A DNA stretch of 11,104 bases from JBFHES01 sp041584015 (GTDB lineage: Bacteria > Bacteroidota > Bacteroidia > Bacteroidales > M50B96): the NCBI GenBank assembly GCA_041584015.1, contig JBFHES010000159.1:1-11104 (forward strand). The letters are read 5' to 3'. The notes under the pieces are model-generated. The model was not told the DNA's origin, did not search any database, and saw only the letters and a program-made list of their open reading frames with translations. Within the stretch, counting starts at the first letter, position 1. Each line of letters starts with the position of its first letter. Positions 1 through 5,864 of this stretch are shown here, piece after piece. The translations under genes were made by a program, and so were the position numbers.

Positions 1-617
1 ATGGCATAGCCAGACCATATATGATTAAGATGGATAGTATGGGATGCGACGGATTTAACAGTTGCTCAGACACAAGTTTAAACATGCACTTAACAGCCAT
101 CAATTATGGTGACTCAATTTGTGCTGGTGATTCTGCGTTAGTTAATATTTCCATATCAAAAGGCAATGGCCCTTTCACCGGCACCATCAATTCAAGTGAA
201 CTAATAAACGAGGTACTTTACCTCCAGCAAGACAGCAGTTCTTATTCATTCTACTACAAGGCAAATCTGGCAAATCCAACTCTGGAAGTAAATATTGAAG
301 ATCAACACGGACAAGCCATATCACAAACTTTAAACTTCAATGTTGTTGATTGCCAACTAAATGATCTAATCGTATCGGATAGGAATCTTAAGCTTTATCC
401 GAATCCGGTTGAATCGGTGTTAAATATTAATATAAAAGATGTTGATGCCGGTAATTCCAATATTCGCATCTACAACCAAATGGGTGCTCTTATTTTGGAG
501 CAATCAACAAACCAATACAATTCAGAAATTAATGTTAACCATCTTAGAGCAGGTATTTACTCTATTCAAGTCATTTCTGAGACATCTTCATTTTCAACAA
601 AATTCGCTAAAGAATAA
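1..617 (+). CDS. Secreted protein with T9SS type A sorting domain, 3' end only
   Basis: The reading frame is open to the left edge: the codons before the ATG at 21 read GIARPY with no stop, so that ATG is probably internal and the gene starts outside the window. Counting from the ATG at 21, the stretch IKMDSMGCDG (2-11) resembles the 'KxDSLG' end of repeat-rich secreted Bacteroidota proteins. Residues about 28-111 look like an Ig/PKD-type beta domain, with Cys34 in an 'ICAGDSA' motif and Cys111 near its end, a possible disulfide. Residues 123-198 (387-614) form the sorting domain, with LKLYPNP, then IRIYNQMG, then AGIYSIQV, ending in FAKE. Known biology: such domains direct export through the T9SS and are usually removed at the cell surface. 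What the missing N-terminal part does cannot be told. The gene converges on the protease gene. Stop codon TAA at 615-617. Confidence 0.85.
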   Translation, partial: GIARPYMIKMDSMGCDGFNSCSDTSLNMHLTAINYGDSICAGDSALVNISISKGNGPFTGTINSSELINEVLYLQQDSSSYSFYYKANLANPTLEVNIEDQHGQAISQTLNFNVVDCQLNDLIVSDRNLKLYPNPVESVLNINIKDVDAGNSNIRIYNQMGALILEQSTNQYNSEINVNHLRAGIYSIQVISETSSFSTKFAKE

Positions 618-648
618 TGACAGAAGGAAATAATTCAATTATTACCTA

Positions 649-669
649 GCACTTTGAACTTTGAAGTGC
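649..669. terminator. Weak hairpin between convergent genes
   Basis: GCACTT (649-654) can pair with AAGTGC (664-669) around a 9-base loop, in the only gap between two convergent genes. There is no clear T-run on either side, so this is a weak candidate for a shared terminator, supported mainly by its position. Confidence 0.25.
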
Positions 670-693
670 ATATAAACCGCACAACTTTATCAT

Positions 694-2706
694 CTAATAG
701 GTATTCCTATAATCTAGATCCTGTGTTTCGGCTTGTTTTTCCTTTCGTGCTATGCTTGTCTTTATTAAGCTTGCCAGCTGCCCTTGTGCAGGCTTCTTAA
801 ACTTTAACTTCCGATCGCTATAATACCTGATCTTCATTAAACTATTTTCCATGTCGCGCACGCTGGTTATATAAGTCTCCAGATAGCGAACGCTTTTAGC
901 ACGCTTCAGCAGATCGTTTGTTTTTAAATCAACGAGTGGCTCAAAATCCTTTTTGTCATCCAGTGAATTGATTGATTCAACAAACATACAGTTGATGAAA
1001 TTTATCTCATTCACATCATACCGCCTCATCACTTCCCAAAACCTTGGATCGAGAATATGCAGCTCAGTTTTAGCCCCTCTTGAGATGGTTAGCGTCATGG
1101 AAAAATCCTCCAATTCTCTTAATAGTGCATGTTCATTTAGTTTCGACATTTTATAATCCGGCAAATAAAGCGGCTTACAATTCTCAAAATCGGCACTTAT
1201 TGAATCGAACATGCAATGCAACGGATCCGAAGCACATCCACCGGAGACAATAGGAATAATGTCTTTACCAATCTTTATGCTTGATGCAAACTCACTAAAA
1301 ACCATTAACTTATTCTTGCTTAACTGATGCTCCAAACTATCTTTTAGTAGTAAAGCAGCAAAGTCGCGATGTTCAATGTCATCTTTACTTAGGTACAAAT
1401 TCAGAAGCTTATTCCGTTCGCGTTTATTCGTTGACAAACTCAATGCATTTGATAAAATGCACTCATTATTTTTCACCACCTGACTAACCCGATAAAAGAA
1501 TTCAAATGCACCCTCATTACTAACGAACTTAGGCTTTTCCCAATAAAAATTAGCCATCAATAATTTCCGGTCAACACTATCTATATTCAATAATTGCTCA
1601 TCAAACGTCACAAACAAATGGTCTTCCCGCTCGCGTTTCATGCGATGTCCGGTAACCATAATGGTATCATAGTATCGATGGGTGATAAAGTTCTTCTGCC
1701 AAAGCTCCACATCTAAATAGCACAATCTTCGAATACTTTCCATCAGGTAATATAAATAGGTTGGGTCGTTCGGCTTGAACATATGGAACTTAAATGCACG
1801 CTCAATACAGGTATTGTAATTAAAATCGTAAAGCAGGTGTTTTAATATTTCCGGCTTCGACTGTTCTTTTAATTGATGAAACAATTGCTCGTCAACCAAA
1901 AAGTCAGCTCCCGGATTACGCCCCGATTCCGACAGGAAAGCAGCAAACAGCTTTGCCCTTTTAAGTGCTTCGGGGTGAGTAGTTTCTTCAACTTCCCACT
2001 CATCCTTCATTGTGCTTATGCGATTCTTCTCATAGCGTTCCATTATGGCAAAGGTTTGCTTTAAGCCATTAATGTGATATCCCGAATTATTTAACCACAC
2101 CATTGCCAGCGAATCGGCTTCCAGTTCTTGCCGCACATTGTAATTAACCTGAGCATAATTTTTACTACCCCAGCCACTTTTCAATTTGCCCGTTTTATTG
2201 GCGATGTACCTTTTTAACGAATGCTGTTTGTAATAGTGTGCCAATTCGTGCGCAAAAATACCAGCTATGCTTGCCTCATCCTGCACATCTGCAAAAATGC
2301 CAATATTAACAAATGTGTGTCCGCTGGGCATCATCGATGCATTAAACTGACCGTTTTTAACCAGGTAGGCATGAATTACTGTATCGTTCTCTAATTCTTC
2401 AGGAATCACCTTCTGCAGGATTTCATTCAAATAATTTTCGAATACCTTCCAGTCATAATACACATCGCCATCGGCAATCATATCTATAACAGCATAGGCA
2501 GCCATATCGGCAAAAACGAAACTTGACTTTTCATGTTCAGTTTTGGTCTCTTCAGCTATGCCTTTATAAATATGCCCTCTTAAGCTCGAAAGTTCTAATT
2601 GAAATTCCTGTGGAAGTGTGTCTGCATACGATCGCCCATAGTCTATTTTGGATTGAGAAAATGACAAAAAAGGAACCAGCAGCAATAGAATAGTTAGTTT
2701 ATTCAT
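694..2706 (-). CDS. Exported M48-family zinc metalloprotease
   Basis: This 670-residue protein has a signal peptide (MNKLTILLLLVPFLSFSQ, cleavage likely near residue 18) and no lipobox, T9SS domain or further membrane helix, so it is probably periplasmic. The M48 signature is complete: HELAH at 153-157 supplies two zinc-binding histidines and the catalytic glutamate; QELEAD at 193-198 supplies the third ligand, Glu194; and THPEALKRAK (243-252) is the usual M48 'HP...R' motif. SGHTFVNIGIF (128-138) is the strand before the catalytic helix, also typical of M48. Characterised relatives such as BepA and Oma1 act in envelope or membrane protein quality control; a similar role here is inference. 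The C-terminal 400 residues are mostly helical in appearance, perhaps TPR-like around 400-460, contain seven cysteines (300, 329, 416, 491, 498, 510, 573), and match no family I recognise. The start is the ATG directly before the signal peptide. The gene is transcribed in the same direction as the array, but terminators and a 284-base gap separate it from the array. Confidence 0.9.
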   Translation of the reverse strand: MNKLTILLLLVPFLSFSQSKIDYGRSYADTLPQEFQLELSSLRGHIYKGIAEETKTEHEKSSFVFADMAAYAVIDMIADGDVYYDWKVFENYLNEILQKVIPEELENDTVIHAYLVKNGQFNASMMPSGHTFVNIGIFADVQDEASIAGIFAHELAHYYKQHSLKRYIANKTGKLKSGWGSKNYAQVNYNVRQELEADSLAMVWLNNSGYHINGLKQTFAIMERYEKNRISTMKDEWEVEETTHPEALKRAKLFAAFLSESGRNPGADFLVDEQLFHQLKEQSKPEILKHLLYDFNYNTCIERAFKFHMFKPNDPTYLYYLMESIRRLCYLDVELWQKNFITHRYYDTIMVTGHRMKREREDHLFVTFDEQLLNIDSVDRKLLMANFYWEKPKFVSNEGAFEFFYRVSQVVKNNECILSNALSLSTNKRERNKLLNLYLSKDDIEHRDFAALLLKDSLEHQLSKNKLMVFSEFASSIKIGKDIIPIVSGGCASDPLHCMFDSISADFENCKPLYLPDYKMSKLNEHALLRELEDFSMTLTISRGAKTELHILDPRFWEVMRRYDVNEINFINCMFVESINSLDDKKDFEPLVDLKTNDLLKRAKSVRYLETYITSVRDMENSLMKIRYYSDRKLKFKKPAQGQLASLIKTSIARKEKQAETQDLDYRNTY

Positions 2707-2910
2707 GCTTAAATAATTAATGTTGATTAAATCAATATACCTCGCTATTCATCATTAACTCGTATAGCTGTAAGAATCACGTTAGCGATGAATCAGGTGT
2801 AAATTTAAAAAATTACTTAATTGATTATTAAGCCACCTATTCATATCAATTAATTTATATTCAGTTTGAATAGGATTTGTTCAGGAACTAGTAATTATTC
2901 CGTGCAACAA
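2707..2910. other. AT-rich non-coding spacer upstream of the protease gene
   Basis: No convincing ORF lies here on either strand. The stretch must hold the protease promoter. I could find only weak matches to the Bacteroidota consensus (TTG, about 20 bases, TAnnTTTG), for example TATATTG on the minus strand, without a properly spaced partner. It also contains the inverted repeat listed separately. Confidence 0.5.
2836..2874. repeat. Perfect 8-base inverted repeat upstream of the protease gene
   Basis: CCTATTCA (2836-2843) and TGAATAGG (2867-2874) are exact reverse complements separated by 23 AT-rich bases, about 130-170 bases upstream of the protease start. The half-site spacing could suit a dimeric regulator or a weak hairpin. 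No regulator gene is nearby and chance is possible in DNA this AT-rich. Confidence 0.3.
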
Positions 2911-2942
2911 AAAGCGTGTTATGATTGATCATAACACGCTTT
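2909..2942 (-). terminator. Strong rho-independent terminator, distal of a pair
   Basis: A perfect 14-base-pair stem, arms 2911-2924 and 2929-2942, encloses a TTGA-type tetraloop. On the minus strand it is followed by a T-run at 2913-2909 that is partly inside the stem. It lies about 50 bases after the stop of the 897-residue gene and would keep its transcript out of the protease gene. Confidence 0.9.
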
Positions 2943-2961
2943 CAAATTATCTAGGCTTTTC

Positions 2962-2985
2962 AAAAATTCAGCTACATGAGCTGAA
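2962..2985 (-). terminator. Rho-independent terminator, proximal of a pair
   Basis: TTCAGCT (2967-2973) pairs with AGCTGAA (2979-2985) around a 5-base loop. On the minus strand the stem is followed directly by TTTTT (2966-2962). It starts only 5 bases after the stop codon at 2991, so this gene has two terminators in series. Confidence 0.7.
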
Positions 2986-2990
2986 AGCAA

Positions 2991-5684
2991 CTAATTCCTT
3001 ATGAATTTACCATACACAACACGTTTACCGGCACTAAGCTTAACAAAGTAAATACCTCGCGCTAAATTACCAACATAAACCTGTGAAGCCTCTCTAATTG
3101 GCAATTCTCCTATTTTTAAAACGCGGCCATGCATATCTAAGATTTTATAGATATTACCATCCTCGCTTATCTCATTGCAAGAAATATTTAGGATATCCTT
3201 TGTAGGATTTGGATAAAGCTTCAGTTCAATCGACTTGTATTCTTTTACACTAGCTGTACTATCAATCACAAACTCATAATTACTCGGAATGGAGTCGCCA
3301 TTATACCAGTCGATTATTTGCTGGGTTAAAGCAAAACTTGCATTCAGATTATCTTCTGTACTTACAGAGTCATCCAGCCACGAAAAACAATAAGCCAAAT
3401 CGAGACTTACCTTTTCATCGGCTTCGAAAGTAAATTCACCAATACCGGCTATTCCTCTTCTATCACCAGCCGGATTACCAGTTGTTTCTTCGCTCCAGGT
3501 TGCCAGACTCTGCCCGCCTTGCCCCCAGCCATTCGGATCTGTCCAACCAGGGAACATGTACTGACAATCAATAGGACTTGCGGTAGGATCAGTATAGTGT
3601 CCGCTACCTCCATACTTCAGGTGAGAACCATCTCTCCATCTAGATCTCATATAACTATAATATTCCGCAACAGCGCTTGGAGTTACAACAGCACCTGAAT
3701 TACCTCCATTATAGAACATAAATGAAGACATCATACAGCTTTCACCAGCCTCGTCTATTTCAAAATCTTTATCATTATCAACGCCATCGTTTTCATCTGC
3801 TAAAGGACCATCCAACACAATAACAGTGAAAACTGGTGGTGTTGGATTTGGCCCACCATAAGCATAAGTCTGACCAGTACCGTCAACAGGTAAACCGTTG
3901 TACGCGTACATACTATTCTGCTCTACATTACACCCAATAAAGTCATCCCATGCGTATCCCAAATCAAAATCGGCATTATACCCTATTATGCAGGAATCGT
4001 ATTGCACATTAGAGCGATTAATAATGTCGGCGTGCAAAAAGGTTTGGTAATTAATTTTATCGATGTGATCGTTGGGTGCGTTCTCGTAGACAAAAGCATA
4101 AAAGGACATGTAAATTTCGACCTTCATTGGCATTCCGCCAGATTGTTCATGCACCGGTATAAAATCGTTCATTACCCACCACAACATTTCATCACCACGA
4201 ATTTCCGGATAGTCCCCATCTAAATAATTATAAATACCATCGTTGTTATTATCGAAGAAAGGAGCCATCATTTCTCCTGTGCTTGGATGTACACCTGGCC
4301 AGGTAACCATATCGTAAGGCGTTGAATAGGTGCCCTGGCTTACAGCACCAATATCCCACATATATTTAAACTCCTCTATCATTTTCCTATTGACCTTCCA
4401 AATTTTGTCGTACTGGTCGGCCCTTTCCAAAGTTGTAGTATCAATTGAGTTAAGGATAGGACCAGGCCAAAAATCCTGTTCATCAAAACGTTTAACAGCA
4501 ACCCGGAGATTGGCCTGCTGATCGTAACCTCCAATCCATAAAGCTTCTGCATGTGTTGCGGTATGTCCACTTCCTTTTGGCACTTCGTATTGTGAAGTTC
4601 CTTTCATATCCCAGAACAAACCACCGGAACTGTTAACCCGAGCCCTCACCATATTTACATCCAGCTCCTTGGCGTTTTGATAATCCGGTTCATTCTCATT
4701 CTGCCCCACCGGTTGATTAAAACTATTGTATTCATCCAGATCCACAATCTTTATTTGCTGATAACTAGCTTTGGCAGGGATCCAATACAACAAGTCGTCA
4801 GCAAAAAAGGCCATATTTCCTGAAGTTCCTCCACCACCAATGTAGTCTGAAAATATTTGATCACCTTTTAACTGATGAATCTGTTGATTATAAGTGAAGA
4901 ATAGCGAATTATCTATTCCTTTAAAAGTCGATAATACTCTTCTATATTCACCTTCAAATCCGTCGGTACAGATATCATAGATACTATGCACATTTCCGTT
5001 CTCAATATACTTCAAACCATCGTAATTAGTACCTATCCAAAGTTTACTTCCATCTGCGAACAAGCGGGTACAATCTGTCGAATCAAACAATGAGAGCGTA
5101 TTATTACTGAATTTATAAACTCCACCACCTGCTCTTCTACCCAACCAAATATTGCCTGCATTGTCTTTGGTTATACTAGACGAATTAAAATTTGCTGGAA
5201 GACTATGTTCAGGGTCGATTACTGGATAACTTGTGTAAGTGGAACCATTGAATTCCGTGAAGCTATTGGGATGGGCAAAATATTCCTTATTTCCATCCTT
5301 AAAATATCCAAGTATAGTGTCGTTAGGTAAGCCTGAACTTGTATTCACAATTGTCCAACTACTACCATCAAAAACCCCTAAACCATTTAATGTTGAAACG
5401 TAGAGTTTATTATCATACATTACGAGTTGGGTTACTTCATTACTTGGTATATCGGAGTTGTCAGTATTATACCAAACCCATTCTGTGCTATCATAAACAG
5501 CAAGTCCAACGTAATTATAGCCCACGTAAATATTGTCATCGTCTCCAATAAACGAGGACACCCGTTTGTATTGCTGGTAGTTTGATGAATCAACTGGTGC
5601 CATTGGCAAAATGGTTATACCATTTTGCGCCTGCATGGCAAAACCCAGAATCATTAGTCCCCAGAATAATGTTAGTTGTTTCAT
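2991..5684 (-). CDS. T9SS-secreted beta-propeller protein, paralogue 1
   Basis: The 897-residue protein starts with a signal peptide (about 1-20, ending MQAQ). Seven repeats follow, each with an aromatic-rich strand such as LYVSTLNGLGVFDGSSW; they begin near residues 52, 94, 133, 178, 215, 261 and 298. I read them as a seven-bladed beta-propeller of Reg_prop type. A core of unknown function (about 340-810) opens with LDVNMVRARVNSSGGLFWD and contains PKGSG (369-373), WIGG (383-386), FWPGPI (405-410), an EF-hand-like loop at 478-490 (DNNNDGIYNYLDG), LWWVMND (501-507) and a second acidic loop at 630-645. Cysteines 565, 585, 650 and 707 lie in the core. Residues 821-897 are the T9SS type A sorting domain (KLYPNP, GIYFVKL, KFIRN). 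The protein is expected outside the cell or on its surface. There is no kinase, Y_Y_Y or DNA-binding domain, so it is not a hybrid sensor despite the blade type. The ATG directly precedes the signal peptide and matches the start of paralogue 2 (both MKQLTL). The ligand is unknown. Confidence 0.9.
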   Translation of the reverse strand: MKQLTLFWGLMILGFAMQAQNGITILPMAPVDSSNYQQYKRVSSFIGDDDNIYVGYNYVGLAVYDSTEWVWYNTDNSDIPSNEVTQLVMYDNKLYVSTLNGLGVFDGSSWTIVNTSSGLPNDTILGYFKDGNKEYFAHPNSFTEFNGSTYTSYPVIDPEHSLPANFNSSSITKDNAGNIWLGRRAGGGVYKFSNNTLSLFDSTDCTRLFADGSKLWIGTNYDGLKYIENGNVHSIYDICTDGFEGEYRRVLSTFKGIDNSLFFTYNQQIHQLKGDQIFSDYIGGGGTSGNMAFFADDLLYWIPAKASYQQIKIVDLDEYNSFNQPVGQNENEPDYQNAKELDVNMVRARVNSSGGLFWDMKGTSQYEVPKGSGHTATHAEALWIGGYDQQANLRVAVKRFDEQDFWPGPILNSIDTTTLERADQYDKIWKVNRKMIEEFKYMWDIGAVSQGTYSTPYDMVTWPGVHPSTGEMMAPFFDNNNDGIYNYLDGDYPEIRGDEMLWWVMNDFIPVHEQSGGMPMKVEIYMSFYAFVYENAPNDHIDKINYQTFLHADIINRSNVQYDSCIIGYNADFDLGYAWDDFIGCNVEQNSMYAYNGLPVDGTGQTYAYGGPNPTPPVFTVIVLDGPLADENDGVDNDKDFEIDEAGESCMMSSFMFYNGGNSGAVVTPSAVAEYYSYMRSRWRDGSHLKYGGSGHYTDPTASPIDCQYMFPGWTDPNGWGQGGQSLATWSEETTGNPAGDRRGIAGIGEFTFEADEKVSLDLAYCFSWLDDSVSTEDNLNASFALTQQIIDWYNGDSIPSNYEFVIDSTASVKEYKSIELKLYPNPTKDILNISCNEISEDGNIYKILDMHGRVLKIGELPIREASQVYVGNLARGIYFVKLSAGKRVVYGKFIRN

Positions 5685-5707
5685 TTTTAGTAATCTAATT
5701 ATTCAAT
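5685..5707 (-). promoter_or_regulatory. Conserved A-rich leader at the start codon, paralogue 1
   Basis: The 23 bases before the ATG match the leader of paralogue 2 except for a few substitutions and one indel. On the minus strand they begin ATTGAATAA and end in AAAA next to the ATG. There is no Shine-Dalgarno sequence, as is usual in Bacteroidota, so the A-rich stretch probably sets translation initiation and supports the chosen start. Confidence 0.55.
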
Positions 5708-5750
5708 GGTTATTATAGTTAACAACGAAGCCAATGTTATGAAATCAGCG

Positions 5751-5789
5751 ATCATGCAATTTAGTTATATTCACTAAGCTTCACAATTA
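5751..5789 (-). promoter_or_regulatory. Promoter-like element of paralogue 1
   Basis: On the minus strand TAATTG (its TTG at 5786-5784) is followed, after exactly 20 bases, by TAAATTG (5763-5757) and then CATGAT. This resembles the Bacteroidota sigma-A promoter (-33 TTG or TTTG, -7 TAnnTTTG) with one T missing. The same arrangement with the same spacing precedes paralogue 2. The transcript would have a leader of roughly 60-70 bases. Confidence 0.6.
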
Positions 5790-5812
5790 TTAAAACATGT
5801 TTAGCGCATCAT

Positions 5813-5841
5813 AAAAAAAGCCCGTCATTATTAACGGGCTT
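5813..5841 (-). terminator. Rho-independent terminator of paralogue 2
   Basis: AAGCCCGT (5818-5825) pairs with ACGGGCTT (5834-5841) around an 8-base loop. On the minus strand the GC-rich stem runs into seven Ts (5819-5813). It lies 23 bases after the stop of paralogue 2 and is related to the terminator of paralogue 3. Confidence 0.92.
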
Positions 5842-5864
5842 GTATTATATCGATTAAACAAATA

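Noticed and set aside
21..23. ATG at 21 as the true start of the left-edge gene
   Set aside because: The frame is open to the edge, no signal peptide follows this ATG although the protein ends in a T9SS sorting domain, and a repeat-like motif spans it. The gene is most likely truncated by the window.
439..633. Overlapping 64-codon ORF on the plus strand, and similar short ORFs inside the large genes
   Set aside because: They lie in other frames of well-supported genes, have no recognisable motifs and have compositions typical of antisense or shifted translation.
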